Source: Dactylorhiza incarnata
Taxonomy: Eukaryota > Streptophyta > Magnoliopsida > Asparagales > Orchidaceae
Direction: 5' to 3'
DNA: 64,000 nucleotides
Assembly: GCA_033032865.1 (NCBI GenBank)
Contig: JAWHQI010000099.1
Span: 5,445,501-5,509,500 of the forward strand
Part shown: positions 1-12,509 of the stretch, piece by piece
How the letters are laid out: every line of letters begins with the position of its first letter
Numbering within the stretch: the first letter of the stretch is position 1
Notes under the pieces: model-generated
The model's input: the letters and a program-made list of their open reading frames with translations, nothing else
Databases searched by the model: none
What the model was told of the DNA's origin: nothing
Made by a program: the position numbers and the translations under genes

Positions 1-65
1 TTATCATTCTCTTTCTTCTCCCCCATCTCTTTAAAATTTAAAAAAAAAATCTTAAAAAGCGTAAT

Positions 66-165
66 CTAAATTCTCGGAAAGGATGCTTTGGGCTTGAATT
101 CCCATCATAGCCTCTAGTACCTTGCGAGCCCTTCACCGGGTTGACCTTAGGAAGTCCGGGACTAA
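66..165 (+). repeat. Conserved ~90-nt block, 5' leader copy
   Basis: This is one of four copies in the window of a block containing TTTGGGCTTGAAT, CTAGTACCTTGC and CCCTTCACCGGGT, ending in GGAAGTCC. The others are at 1888-1976 (+), 50040-50130 (-) and 55886-55976 (-). In each Athila-type element one copy lies just before the coding region and one after it. Function is unknown; an RNA packaging or dimer signal is a guess. Confidence 0.7.
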
Positions 166-261
166 TTTAACCCGCTTTTTCAAAAAAATATATATAATAA
201 AAATATTTATAAAATTTCATTCATTTGAGTAAAGGTTGTTCCCTTCTTTTTTATTTTTATT

Positions 262-1574
262 ATGAAAGAATCTGAATTGGCCGTTAAGGTTGTCAAGCTT
301 CAAAACCAACTTTATCTCTTACAAGCCGCACGAGAACGCCAATTTAGTTGTCATTATTATGGTGCGCCTCATCAAAGTGAGGAATGTTACTTACATTCTT
401 ATTATCAAAATAATTATTATGAAAATAATTTTCCTCAATATTATGCAGATAATTTTGATAATAACTACGATCATAATTTTTCATCTTTTAATGAAAATAA
501 TTTTTCAAACTTTGATGAAAATAATTTTTCTAATTTTAATGAGAATAATATTTCGGCGTTTAATAATTGTTCTTCTAGCTCCGAAGTAGATTATTCCTCG
601 TGGCAAGCTCACCCGGATAGTTTTCGGAGTAATGAAGATAGATCTTTAGATCCTATCTTTTGTTTTTCTTCTTGTACACCATAATTTTCGTTCTCTAATT
701 TGGGGAAATTCCGCAGATCCAAATACTTCCCCCCAAAATTTAGAGGAAAATATTATTTCGTCTAGTGTTTTCTCTAATTTTCACGAGAATAATTTTCCGG
801 CTTCTAATAATTTTTCTTCTAGCCCCGAAGTAGATTATTCTTGGTGGCAAGGTCACCCGGATAGTTTTCGGGGCGATGAAGATAAATCTTTAGATCCGAA
901 TTCTTGTTCTTCTTCTTTTGCGCCGCAATTTTCTTTCTCTAATTTTGGGGAATCTCCACCGAATCAATTTGATACTTCCCCCCAAAATTTAGAGGAGAAT
1001 TTTATTTCTTCTAGTATTGTTTCTCCATCTTTGGATATTAGTTATGGAGGGACATGTGGTTTCATGTAATCCCATAACTTCTTTTACCAAAGGTGAAGAA
1101 AACTTATTACACCAAGAATTTCTTAAAGTTATGGGCACCCCGGATGAAATAGATGAAGAACAAGTTTCTTCCCCTACTCCGCCCGGATTTTATTTTCTTT
1201 GTCATGAATATTCGCGAATTTCTTCTATCCAACCAAAAATTCATGAAAATTTTGTGTCCGAAAATTTTATTTCGCTTGGTAATTCACTAGATTTTCCTAA
1301 TGAAAATTCTATTTTAGAAAAGGAACAACTAGAGCTTAATCTTATATTTTTGCAAGTGTCTCCCCCTTGCGAAATATTATCTGAATCGTTTATTTGTGAT
1401 TCTTTAAAAACTAATAATTTACAGGTTGAAGATGAGCCGTTGCTACCCCAAAGAATTGACGATCCATATGCCGCTCATCTTTATAAATCCAAGTCACCTC
1501 AGGTATGTATAGGTGATTTGGATTTGCATATTCAAGATCAAAGACAAATGAAGAATCACATGTTAAGCAAATGA
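262..1574 (+). pseudogene. Reduced gag-like ORF of Athila derivative, interrupted
   Basis: The frame opens at an ATG after the leader and reads 140 residues. A zinc-knuckle-like motif CHYYGAPHQSEEC lies near residues 30-42, followed by low-complexity Asn/Phe/Tyr-rich sequence. The frame stops at TAA 682-684, exactly where the downstream duplicate (785-1028) has a CAA, so this is a point nonsense mutation. After a second break it resumes as an acidic 185-codon frame ending at TGA 1572-1574. The position directly after the leader and the knuckle-like motif suggest a shrunken gag. I cannot assign the C-terminal half. Confidence 0.5.
541..1028 (+). repeat. Tandem duplication, ~244-bp unit x2, inside gag-like ORF
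   Basis: Units 541-784 and 785-1028 share long stretches such as CCGAAGTAGATTATTC and CACCCGGATAGTTTTCGG, plus the block around CTTCCCCCCAAAATTTAGAGG. Differences include the stop codon in unit 1 and small indels, so the copies have diverged noticeably. Confidence 0.8.
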
Positions 1575-3054
1575 GTAGTCGGTCGACTGACGCCAGCACA
1601 TTCACCTACGCGTGAATTAGGGGAGTTGCATGTTCACTTCCCTTTTAAATTTTTGTTTTCCTAACAATAACCGTCTAGTTTAAAGACGGGAAAAAGAAAG
1701 CGCTCTTGGGAGGCACCCCTTGCTTATCTTTTTTTAAGTATTTTTCTTTAAAGTTTATTTTCTTTCAAGTATTCTTCATACTTAGTTTTAAACATTGGGG
1801 ACAATGTTTAATTTTAAGTATGGGGGTGTAGCTTAGCATTTATTGTTTTTTTATTTGAATTTTTTTTTAAAATTATAAAAATCTAATTTCTTGGAAAGTG
1901 TGCTTTGGGCTTGAACTCCCATCACAGCTCCTAGTACCTTGCGAACCCTTCACCGGGTAGCCCTCGGGAAGTCCAAGAAATATTATATAAAATAATAATA
2001 ATAATAAATACGCCTAGCCTTGTTGTTTTTATTTTTCTAGAAATTTAGTTTGAGGTTTGATTATAAGTATTCTTACATTTTTAATTTAGCTAGTTTTTAG
2101 TTTTATCAGAATTTGTTAAATTTATATTTGAAGTAATTTAGTTTTAAGAAACATTTTATGATTTTAATTTGATTAGAGAATCTATTTAGCACTACCTCTC
2201 CTTTTAATTTTAAATAGCTTCACTTTGTGGTAAATTGGCTAAACACCTCTAGATTCCTATTATATTCTCTTTTAACTTTAAGATCTTAAGAAATTTCATT
2301 CCACCAAAAATTTGCTCTCAAAATAGTTTAATTTATAACTAGAAGTATTTCGTTACCCTTAACCTTTATTGGCAAATAAAAAAAAGTTGAAAAAAGATGA
2401 TATGTCATGGGAATAAGAGGATAAAATTCATTATCCCCTAAACATATGCACCCAAAATCATTTAAAAGAATATATGTCATAAAGTAAGAGGATAAAATTC
2501 ATTACTTTTAAACATATACATTTTGGGTTTTATTTGAAGAGAATTTTTAAAAGATTATATGGCATGGAAAATAAGAGGATAAAATTCATTATTTTCCTAA
2601 ACATATACAAATTCCTATTCAATTGAGATGAGAGGATAAAATTCATCACCTTTATTCAAGAACTCTTCATTTTGCCATTTCATTTAAACCCATCCCTAGC
2701 CAATTTCATTGTTCTTAGTCCTAAACTAAATTATTAAGAGAGCAATATTTTGGTAGGTGTCTTTTCCTTAAGTTTCTTTTATGTTAGAGTGTTTATAATT
2801 TCAATCTAATTTTGTTTGAAAATTTCTACAATTTCGATTGCTAAATAGTTATCTTGAGAAGTAGTTAGCTAAACAAATTTCTCTTTTTAAATTACCAACA
2901 TAATTTATGGCTTAATTCTTGAATTCCTAAAATTTGCTTTTGACTTATTCTTGGTTTAATAAAATTTTAGTTAATTAGAAATAATATCGATGTCTTGTAA
3001 TTCTTTCCTCACTCTTTTGCTCTGGAATAGCAAAAGCTCAAGTATGGGGGTATT
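1575..3054 (+). other. 3' noncoding region of Athila derivative
   Basis: No gene is seen. Landmarks shared with the full Athila element are a CTTGGGAGGCACCCCTTGC stretch near 1705, AAACATTGGGGACAATG at 1790-1807, and the second copy of the ~90-nt block at 1888-1976. Four spaced copies of AAGAGGATAAAATTCATTA or close variants lie between about 2410 and 2655. A purine-rich tract (AGTATGGGGGT, about 3041-3051) just before the LTR is the probable plus-strand primer. Confidence 0.7.
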
Positions 3055-4808
3055 TGATGAGTACATTTTGTACTCATCTTTTAGTATTATTTTAATATAG
3101 TTTTAAATTGAATTTATATAATTTATATGTATTTTCTTATTTAATATGTTCCTTTTTAATTCCTTCAACTAATTTAAGCTTAGTTTATGTTTTGCAGGTG
3201 TTTTGGGCACTTTGAGTTAAAATGTCAAGTACACGCCCTTGGTCACGGGCGTGACCAGGGGGCGTGACAGCCTAGATGTGTTCTAGACCTAATTCCTCCA
3301 CCACCGGGGAGTTCCGTGAAGAATTTGCCAAGTACACGCCCCAGGTCACGAGCGTGACCAAGGGCGTGACCCAATGTCACGGTCGCGACCCGCTGAGCTC
3401 AACGAACTGCGCCTGGCTGCTGCATTCGACGAAAAGGCTGCGTTCGACGAAAACACTAAGGTCGACGAAATGGCTGCTGCGCTCGACGAAATGGTTGATG
3501 CGCTCGATGAAAAGGCTGCGTTCGACGAAAACACCGAGGTCGGCGAAATGGCTCCTTCATTCGACAAAATAGCTGCGTTCGACGAACAGGCTGAGATCGA
3601 CAAAATGGCAGAGACCGACGAATGTTCAACAGCGCTCTTTCCCGCCGAAGTTTCCCGCCAAAAACAGATTTTAAGATTACACGCCCCAGGTCACGGGAGT
3701 GACCTACGGTGTGACGCGCCTGAAATGCCTGCATTGAAGCAAGAATGCGCCCTCTCCACCGGCACCGATCACGCCCCTTACACGCCCTTGGTCACGGGCG
3801 TGAGCAAGGGCGTGTAACACCAAATTTCTGCCTATTTAAAGCCAGCTTCACCAAATGTTGGAGGAGGAAGTTTGGAGACGAATTTTAGGACTTAGACTCT
3901 TCTTTTCATGTTTTATTTTCATGTTTTTGTAGTTCTTTTATGTTCTTTTTCTTATTAGCATTTGTAGTTTTCAATTCAAAGCTTGTAATTTCTCAATTCC
4001 TTAGTTGTAATCTCTTTTGCATTTCAATAAAATAGTTCTCTTTCTCTTTTCCACTCTCTCTTTTATGATGTACTCTTTTATTTTCGTTAATTCCTCCATC
4101 TCCATGAGTAGCTAAATTTCTATTAGTACTCGGCCGAGATGATCCAAGGAAAATATAATTCATAATTTGGTTTGGAACTTCTTTTTCTCTTATTTAGATC
4201 GCTTAAGATTTATCCTTGAATTTAAATTGATTGAGATTATATTATCGATATATAAATCTCATTCTTGTTTTCGTAGTCTAATAACCGAGAGGTTTTGAGT
4301 TTGAATCGATCATTTCAAGGATAAAAAGATTTGAATGCACTCCTCGGGAGAGGACGACATAAATCTCCCGGATTGGAGTCCTATCCAATAGAGGGGTTCA
4401 CTTCGATAAGGCGAGTCTTAGGGGTTTCGATTCTAGAACGAGAGTTCGATTGATCAACCTAAACTCAGTTGAGCGTATCCTCGAGAGAGGTACGTTTATA
4501 ATTCGGGAACCTCCACGGTCAAGCAATTCTTTTAAAGAGAATTAAAAGTTTTATTTCTTAATTTATTTATTTTTCGAAGGTGATTCAAGGTTGAGTGCTA
4601 GTCCTTTAAATCATAGTTTTAAAAAGTTATTTCTCTTTCTCACAAACAACCAACCCAAGTTCTACTTGATAGAATAATAGAGATTTTCTTGAAGTAAGAG
4701 TACTCAACCGCCCCGAGTCTAATACGACCTTGGTTTCTTACAACCTATACTACATTCGATACGGTACACTTGTCGTTATCGTTTGCAAGCATAGTTTTGC
4801 CCGCATCA
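3055..4808 (+). repeat. 3' LTR of Athila derivative (1754 bp)
   Basis: It begins TGATGAGTAC and ends GCATAGTTTTGCCCGCATCA, matching the ends of the LTRs at 47634-48699 and 56095-57058. It contains four dyad motifs of the form CACGCCC..GGTCACG / CGTGACC..GGGCGTG near 3232, 3334, 3680 and 3781. It is longer than the other LTRs mainly because of a private tandem repeat at 3419-3624. A TATTTAAAG near 3828 may be its TATA element. Confidence 0.85.
3419..3624 (+). repeat. ~18-24 bp tandem repeat in LTR
   Basis: About eleven units built on TTCGACGAAA with short spacers such as GGCTGCG. The frame stays open and would encode a repeated FDE peptide, but position inside an LTR argues that this is repeat expansion, not a gene. 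It is absent from the related LTRs at 47634 and 56095. Confidence 0.75.
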
Positions 4809-4851
4809 AATTTCTATAATATCATTAATTCTTATGATGAGTTGAAAGCTT
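4809..4851 (-). mobile_element. 43-bp sliver of the old copia relic between two insertions
   Basis: Host sequence between the end of the Athila derivative (4808) and the start of the younger copia element (4852). It ends in AGCTT (4847-4851), the left target duplication of that copia element. Its continuation is at 11445 onward. Confidence 0.6.
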
Positions 4852-6081
4852 TGTGAGATTTTCCGTAGATCTAAGAGTGAGCGGGAATTGTACAACTAAA
4901 AGTTATAGCCAATCAACCAGAAGCACATGAAGCAAACACAATCTTTATTGATCAAGCAAAAAAAACTTCATTACAGGACGAGGTATACATGGCGAGTCAT
5001 GATTTCGCCAGTACACAAAAAACAGGAGAGAAATACAAGCTACCAGCGGTCTGCCAACTGAGACCGCCTGACCGCGCAACCCGACAGTCTGCTCGACTAG
5101 AGAACGAGACCGCCTGAACTGCCTGTCTGCGAATTAAACAACCCCAACAGCGAACTCCGCAACCTCCCAAACTCCACTGATTCTCCCGAACTCCAGCAAC
5201 CCGCACTGCAAGCCGCGAGACCACCCGAACACCCTAGAAGAAGAGGTGACCGCTGCTGCCCGCACAATCCGCAGAAGCTGCACAAAAGAAGTTCAATCAG
5301 GAAACCGCCCGGTCACAAGAAAATGAGACCACAGGAACAAGCTGCGAGCTCTGCTTACACTTGGTGCGATTATTTTGCTGCTACAGTGGCTCCTATTTAT
5401 AGGCGTGAGACCTGATCTAGTCACCACCCTATGAGATAGAGTCACCGCCTTCTGACCGCGTGACCAAGACCGGTCAACCCACATGGTCAGCGGGATCTCT
5501 CTACGCCGTGAGCTCACCGACTTCAACAGAAGCCGCGCGATCATGACAACTCGCCCGGTCATGACGCTCACCACCTGTGTTCGCCACCCAACCTCCTCCA
5601 GAGACCGCGAACACACCAGGTCGACTAGGACAACAGCCTGCCAAGTCGACCAAACACTAGTGACCGCATATACCAGCAGATCGCCGAAGGACCAGCTATG
5701 CGAACACAAACCGGAGACCACACGACTAAGAACACCTTAGTCTACGCGCACCACCAAGAGACCGGACAGCCACCAGATCGGACTGGCCGCACCACGCAGT
5801 CACGCAACCCAGACCGCGCGGTCTCACCATGCTGAAACCTGCTCTGCCACGCGGTCTCACCATGCTGAAACCTGCTCTGCCACGCGGTCACACGACCAGA
5901 CCGCGCGGCCTCACCTCGGCCCCTTGAGCAGAAGGAATGGCGGTCACGCTGAGAAGACCTGCGACAAGACCAGAGAGGTCAGACTGCAGAGGGAGACCGC
6001 AAGACCGCGCGGTTTGCCAGACCGCGCGACCTCCCCCCCAGACTGCCAACTCCATAAACTTCCACTTCAACATTTTCAACA
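4852..6081 (-). repeat. 3' LTR of copia element
   Basis: 1230 bp, starting TGTGAGATTTTCC and ending CATTTTCAACA on the plus strand. On the minus strand it has a TATA box, CCTATAAATAGG, at about 5394-5405. It is rich in GACCGC and CGCGGTC motifs and carries a short local duplication at about 5818-5890 that the other LTR lacks. A purine tract (AAGGAGGAC on the minus strand) abuts it at 6082-6090. Confidence 0.93.
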
Positions 6082-6117
6082 GTCCTCCTTGAAGTGGGAA
6101 GTTGAAAACAGCCCAAG

Positions 6118-9100
6118 TAAACTCCTTAGCTGAGTGAACGGCCCCTTCGCCAGCACCTTTGTGAAAATGTTAGCAACGTTGTCCTAACTTCGAACATGCT
6201 CGACCGAAAGAGACCCCTCCAGCACCTTCTCACGAATGAAATGATGCTCGATCTCGATATGCTTGGTCCTCGCGTGGCAAACTGGATTAGTATCCAGTTT
6301 GAGAGCACTCTCATTGTCACCGCGGAGCAGAGTCGGACCCCGAACCTCCTTATGGATGTCTCCCACCAATCTCCTAAGCCAGATGGCTTCTTGAGCTGCC
6401 AACGCCGAAGCGTTGTATTCCGCTTCCGTGGTAGAGACAGACACGGAATCCTGCTTCTTGCTGCACCATGATATAGCCGTGGGGCCCGCCATGAAGACGA
6501 ATCCAGACGTCGACTTCCGATCATCCGAATCTCCCTCGTAATCAGCATCCATGTATCCATGCACCTCGAAGCCCGCATCCCTCCTGTAAAGGAGACCCAT
6601 ATCCAAAGTCGCCTTGACATACTTCAATATATTCATGGCTGCTAGTAGATGAGGCATCCGAGGTTCCGCCATATAACGACTCACCCTGCCAACCGCATAT
6701 GCAATATCCGGCCAAGTGATCGTCAGATAGATCAAGCTCCCAAACAGTGCTCGGAACACCAACGGATCTTCCAGAATCCTCCCCTCATCCTTCCAAAATT
6801 TCATGGCCTTCTCTAGAGGTGTATAGATGCACTTCCCTTCCTTCATGCCGAATCGCTCCACAATTCGCTCCGCATATCCAGCCTGGGATACCAGCACTCC
6901 ACTTTCCTTCCTCTGCACTTTGAGTCCAAGGAAATGGTGAAGCTCACCCAAGTCCTTCTTCTCAAATCTGATAGATAGCTCAGCCTGAAGCTTTGCTACC
7001 TCCTCCTTCGAATTCCCCATCACGATCATGTCGTCGACGTAAAGCAACACGATGACTTGAAGCTCCCCGCTCTTCTTGACGAACAAGCTTGAGTCTGAGT
7101 CTGAAGCACCAAATCCACAGAATAGGAGATATTCTGCTATCTTTCCATACCACGCCCTCGGCGCTTGCTTCAACCCATACAGGGCCTTCTTCAACTTGCA
7201 GACATAGTCAGGAAAATCTTCAGATACGAAGCCTGGCGGCTGGACCATGAAGATGTCCTTGTCAATCTCACCGTACAAGAACGCATTCTTTACGTCGAGC
7301 TGCCAAATCTCCCACCCCCAACATGCCGCCAAGGCAATCACAACCCGAACTGAAGTCATTTTTACCACCGGACTGAATGTCTCTTCATAGTCTTCACCGA
7401 ATTGCTGCGAGAATCCCAGAGCCACAAGGCGAGCCTTGTATCGCTCGATACTGCCGTCTGCCTTCTTCTTGATCTTGTAGATCAACTTGCATGTCACAGG
7501 GGTGATACCCTTGGGCTTGGGCACCAGAGACCAAGTCTCATTCTTCTAAAGAGCACTCATCTCTTCATGCATAGCTGAATCCCACTGTTCCACGCCTTTG
7601 GCCTTTTCAAAGCTCGACGGCTCCCTCTCATCCAAGGGACCAGCAAAGAAACATGAGACAGAGCTCACCATGTTTCCTCCTATATAGCGATCAGGGGCAA
7701 TGATTGTTTGCTTCGATCTCCTCAGCTCCTTCCCCTGACTCGCAACATCCTCAGCTGCTTCTTCCCTAGCTCCCCTTCCAGAAGTACTCGGAGCATCGCT
7801 CCCCCTGCTTCCTGATCCAGAATCCTCCGTCCCAGAACTAGAAGTAGATGGACCACCTGGTGACACAGGCAGCTCCACCTGAAGATTTTCCACAGCTCTC
7901 ATTGGCTCCTCCACCCTGCTTTCTGGTAGCTCAACACCAGAACTCCCCTTGTAAGATGTCACCTCGTCAAACACGACATCGCGAGATACAACAAATCTCC
8001 GCGTCTCTGGGTCCATGCACTTCCAGCCCCTTCTTCTGATCATCATATCCCACGAAGACCAGCTTCCTTGCTTTCGCATCTAGCTTCGTCTAAAGCGCAT
8101 CTGGAACGTGCACATAGCAGGTGGACCCAAACACCTGAAGGTGTACAACACTTGGCTTTTCCTTGAATATTATATCATGCGGGTCAACATGTTGATGGGA
8201 CTGAGAGGCATCCTGTTGATGACATAGGCAGCACAAGACATTCACTCCGCCTAGAAGGACTTTGGGATACTCTTGGCATGCAGCCAACACTTGCAGGTCT
8301 CCGTCAGATGACGGATCTTCCACTCTGCAACTCCATTTTGTTGTGGAGTATGCGCACAAGTAAGCTCCCTCCGGATGCCCGCCTTCCTGCAAAAAGTATA
8401 GAACTCACCAGAGGTGAACTCCCCTCTGTTGTCATTCCTCAGCTTCTTAACCCGCAGGCCAAGCCGACCCTCCACAAGCTCTTTGAAATCCATGAACTTG
8501 GCAAATGCCTCTGCCTTCTCCTTCAAAAATATACCCAGACATTTTTGGTGTAATCATCGATCAACACCAGCATATATCTGCTGCCTCCGAGGATTGGGGT
8601 AGCAGTCGATCCCATCAAGTCACCATGGATGCACTCCAACGACACACTACTCCTTGTCTGCGACTTGTCAAACGGTAGTCGATGAGACTTGCCGAACTGA
8701 CATCTCGCGCACACATGACCGTCTCCGAAGGACGATAGACTAGGCAGTCCCTTGACCAGACCTTTCACCGCCATAGCCTTCAGCTTGTCCATCCCTACAT
8801 GCCCCAACCTCTCGTGCCATATCACGGCACTATCATTCATCCTCATCTTGTCGACATAAGAACTTGTCGATAAAATGAACATGTCTTTTGCCCTCCTCCC
8901 GACATGAATGACTTCCGCCTTCACAGCTTCAATGTTTCGAAGAAACTTCACTTCTGTTGGGCCGAACAGAACGTGATACCCAGCGTCTACAACGTTGGTC
9001 ACGGAGAAGAGGTTTTCTCTCATTCCAGGCACATGATAGACACTCTTCAACATAAGCGGCCCTCTATCACTGCCCAAGGAAACAACCCTCACCTTCTCGA

Positions 9101-10148
9101 CACTATGCACGGTATTATTAGCAGTTATGATGGCATCGTTACCTGAGTAAGGCTGTACTGAAATAAGCTTCGACTCATCCCCGGTGAGGTGATGACCACA
9201 CCCCGAGTCCACGATCCAGTCCTCCTGATAGTTGATAGGAGCCACAGCTCCAACAGAAGCCGAGAAGGCTCCTCCCCATCCTCCATCAATATGCCTGGTA
9301 TCAGCTTCCTCCTTTCCTGCAGCAGCATGCCCCGGCTGAAGATTCAACCGGCATTCCTTCCTGATGTGACCAAGCTTCCCGCATCTGAAGCACTTGGGTC
9401 CTTCTCCCTTCTTCTTCCCTTCAGCCTTAGGAGCATAGCCCCTCTCCTGCTGTCCCGAAGTTGAAGGCTCATTGCCTCCAACGGTCTTCTTCTTCTTATC
9501 CCAATTCTTCTTCTTCCCTGTGAAGAGAACTTTGCCATCAACCCCAGACACTGACACCCCCTCCATCTGCCTTGCCAGACTCTCCTGCGATGCAAGCAGA
9601 TTTTCTAGCTCCAGTAGAGACGGCTGATTTGCCCAACCCTGCACGGACATCACAAAGGCAACATATTCCTTCCGCAAGCCACGGATGATGTGCCTCTTCA
9701 GCTTCGCCTCAGAAATTGGCTCATCAGGATCCAGCGCTGAAATCTCGGCGCACAAGTTCTTCATTTTCAGGAAGAACGTTAAGATAGAAAGATCACCCTG
9801 AGCCGACCTAGCCAACTCGTTCTCCAAAAACTGTAGCCTCGCTACATTCTTCTTGTTAAACAGCCCATCCAGGGCTCTCCAGATCTCTGCAGCAGATCCA
9901 CACCCCAAGATGTGATCGAATAGGTCAGGTGATATTGCCCTCTTCAGAGCGAACTCTGCTTTCGCATTAGTCCTTCTCCAGTTCCTCACCTCATGACCAT
10001 TGTCCCCAGCTGGAACAACTTCCCCTGTACTTTCTCCTCCAACTACCTCCCAGAGGTCCTCACCAAGAAGATAACTTTGCATACACGACTTCCACTTCTT
10101 AAAGTTACTCGATGTAAGCATCTCAATTCCAAGACCCCTTGCTTCCAT
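6118..10148 (-). pseudogene. copia gag-pol polyprotein, degenerate
   Basis: The start ATG is at 10146-10148. The first 541 codons hold gag, a CCHC knuckle CFRCGKLGHIRKEC (residues 253-266), a protease with DSG (about 314-316) and the pre-integrase motif WHERLGH (about 444-450). A one-base loss near 8523-8530 shifts the integrase into the next frame, and a further shift follows near 8260-8390. Stops occur at about 8088-8090 and 7546-7548, with another shift near 8040. The reverse transcriptase and RNase H (7524-6184) show YVDDMIVMG and DADYEGD and are open for 446 codons until a TAG near 6184. Residual similarity continues to about 6118. At least six lesions are present. Confidence 0.93.
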
Positions 10149-10224
10149 GGCTCTACCATTGGTTCCTTCTTCACAAAGGCGATGACAACTTTTAGTTATT
10201 CACTGCTCTATCCAATCCAACCTC

Positions 10225-10236
10225 GCTCTGATACCA
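10225..10236 (-). other. Primer binding site, initiator Met tRNA type
   Basis: The minus strand reads TGGTATCAGAGC directly after the 5' LTR with no spacer. This is the usual copia primer site. Confidence 0.93.
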
Positions 10237-11444
10237 TGTGAGATTTTTCGTAGATCTAGGAGTGAGCAGGAATTGTACAACTAAAAGTTATAGCCAATCA
10301 ACCAGAAGCACATGAAGCAAACACAATCTTTATTGATCAAGCAAACAAAAAACTTCATTACAGGGCGAAGTATACATGGCGAGACATGATTTTGCCAGTA
10401 CACAAAAAACAGGAGAGAAATACAAGCTGAAAAGATAACCAGCGGTCTACCAACTGAGACCGCCTGACCGCGCGACCTGACAGTCCGCTCGACTAGAGAA
10501 TGAGACCGCCCGAACTGCCTGCCTGTGACTTGAACAACCCCAACAGCGAACTCCGCGACCTCCCAAACTCCACTGATTCTCCGGAACTCCAGCAACCCGC
10601 ACTGCAAGCCGCGAGACCGCCCGAACACCCTAGAAGAAGAGGTGACTGTTGCTGCCCGCACAATCCGCAGAAGCTGCACAAAAGAAGTTCAATCAGGAAA
10701 CCGCCCGATCACAAGAAAATGAGACCGCGGGAACAAGCCGCGAGCTCTGCTTACACTTGGTGCGATTATTTTGCTGCTACAGTGGCTCCTATTTATAGGC
10801 GTGAGACCTGATCCAGCCACCACCCTATGAGATAGAGTCACCTCCTTCTGACCGCGTGACCAAGACCGATCAACCCGCACGGTCAGCAGGATCGCTCTGC
10901 TCCGTGAGCTTGCCGACTTCAACAGAAGCCGCGCGATCATGACAACTCGACCGGTCATGACGCTCACCACCTGCGTTCGCCACCCGACCTCCTCCAGAGA
11001 CCGCGAACACACCAGGTCGACTAGGACAACAGCCCGCCAAGTCGACCAAACACCAGTAACCGCATATACCAGCAGATCGCCGAAGGACCAGCTATGCGAA
11101 CACAAACCGGAGACCGCGCGACTAAGAACACCTTAGTCCACGTGCACCACCAAGAGACCGGACAGCCACCAGATCGGACTGCCCACACTACGTGGTAACG
11201 CAACCCAGACCGCGCGGTCTCACCATGCTGAAACCTGCTCTGCCACGCGGTCACACGACCAAACCGCGCGGCCTCACCTCGGCCCCTTGAGCAGAAGGAA
11301 TGGCGGTCACGCTGAGAAGACCTGTGACAAGACCAGAGAGGTCAGACAGCAGAGGGAGACTGCAAGACTGCGCGGTTTGCCAGACCGCGTGACCTCTCCC
11401 CCAGACCTCCAACTCCACAAACTTCCACTTCAACATTTTCAACA
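10237..11444 (-). repeat. 5' LTR of copia element
   Basis: 1208 bp, same termini as the LTR at 4852-6081 and a minus-strand TATA box at about 10787-10798. The two LTRs differ by many scattered substitutions and small indels, so the insertion is not very recent. Followed by AGCTT target duplication at 11445-11449. Confidence 0.93.
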
Positions 11445-12509
11445 AGCTTTAAAGATGAGATAGATATATTATCTTTTACTTCATCGTATGATAAATTATT
11501 CATATTTATTAAATTTTTTATGTTGAAAAATTTATTTGTGAAGATGTTATTGATCATTTCCAAAGAATATTGCACTTTCTCTTTGTTTTTGATTTTATGT
11601 GAATATGATGAAAACATATATAAATTTTTTTTGAAGTAAAAGAGAATATAATTAACGTAGTAATATATTTTTCAGAAATTAAAATTTAGAGAAATCAGAA
11701 TTTTCAGTATAATTGCGCTACCGCCAGCGTTAGAAACTAACTCTAGGCGCTAGCAGACAGTGAATTTTTCTTTCAGTTAAAACATATTCTTAAACATGAC
11801 ATGGGCTATCAAATGACACAAGTATATTCAATAAATAAGAAAAAATTTGCGCATTTTATATTTTTAGCATAAGACCCCTAATACTCTTTTTAAATCCATT
11901 TTGACAATTATTTTATTTGTCTTGATAACATCATATAACACATTTTGAATTTAACTTATAATGATGATAAGAGACTTTTATAGGTAATGAATTTAAAAGG
12001 ATAAAAATAAAAAGATATATAGATCACTTGAGTAATGATTTGACTTTTTATTTAATTTTATTCAGTTTGATTTATTAATGAATTTAGGTTTAATGTGCGA
12101 AAAGTCATATCACAAGTTATATAGAGTGACCTTAGCATGTTGGCTCAAGAAAGGACAAAAAAAGCAAACAAAAATAAAGTTAAGCATATCATGAAGTAGA
12201 GTAATGATATTCATTTTTTGATTTGTTTCTACTTCATGCAATTGTATGATATCTAATGACTAAGATATTTAAGTATCCAAAAAGGACCAAGAGGGATGGT
12301 ACCTTTGGGTACCGAAATAGATCGAATTTGTTTTGGGGGAGACAAGGATGAGTGGACCCTTTCATTTGACATTAGTGCGTCATTCTTACCTATGGGTCTC
12401 CATTCATACCTTGGAAAAACATTATTTTTATTTTTTAAATTTCCATAGGCAAACGGATAAAGATGACTTTTGAATTTATTTTTTAGGGGAAATTCATTTG
12501 CATTTAAAC

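Larger units (their letters stand above)
1..4808 (+). mobile_element. Athila-type Ty3 LTR element, pol-less derivative, 5' LTR outside window
   Basis: The segment has a leader-like block (66-165), a short gag-like reading frame (262-1574), a long 3' noncoding region and a 3' LTR (3055-4808). The LTR ends, the purine tract before the LTR, the leader block and the 3' block all resemble those of the full-length Athila element at 47634-57058. In that element about 5.3 kb of gag-pol lies between the two blocks; here the gap is only about 1.7 kb and no protease, reverse transcriptase or integrase is present. I infer a non-autonomous derivative that would depend on proteins from a full element. The 5' LTR should lie just left of base 1. 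The insertion point is the minus-strand copia relic now split across 4809-4851 and 11445 onward. Confidence 0.75.
4852..11444 (-). mobile_element. Ty1/copia LTR retrotransposon, defective
   Basis: Two LTRs (4852-6081 and 10237-11444) in the same orientation enclose a minus-strand gag-pol. The flanks AGCTT at 4847-4851 and 11445-11449 are an exact 5-bp target duplication. The primer binding site on the minus strand directly next to the right LTR is complementary to initiator Met tRNA. Domain order is gag, zinc knuckle, protease, integrase, reverse transcriptase, RNase H, which defines copia. Several stops and frameshifts make it non-functional. I did not assign a copia lineage. Confidence 0.95.

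Noticed and set aside
3346..3817. Acidic FDE-repeat protein and its antisense partners
   Set aside because: The frame follows an 18-24 bp tandem repeat in an LTR that is absent from related LTRs.
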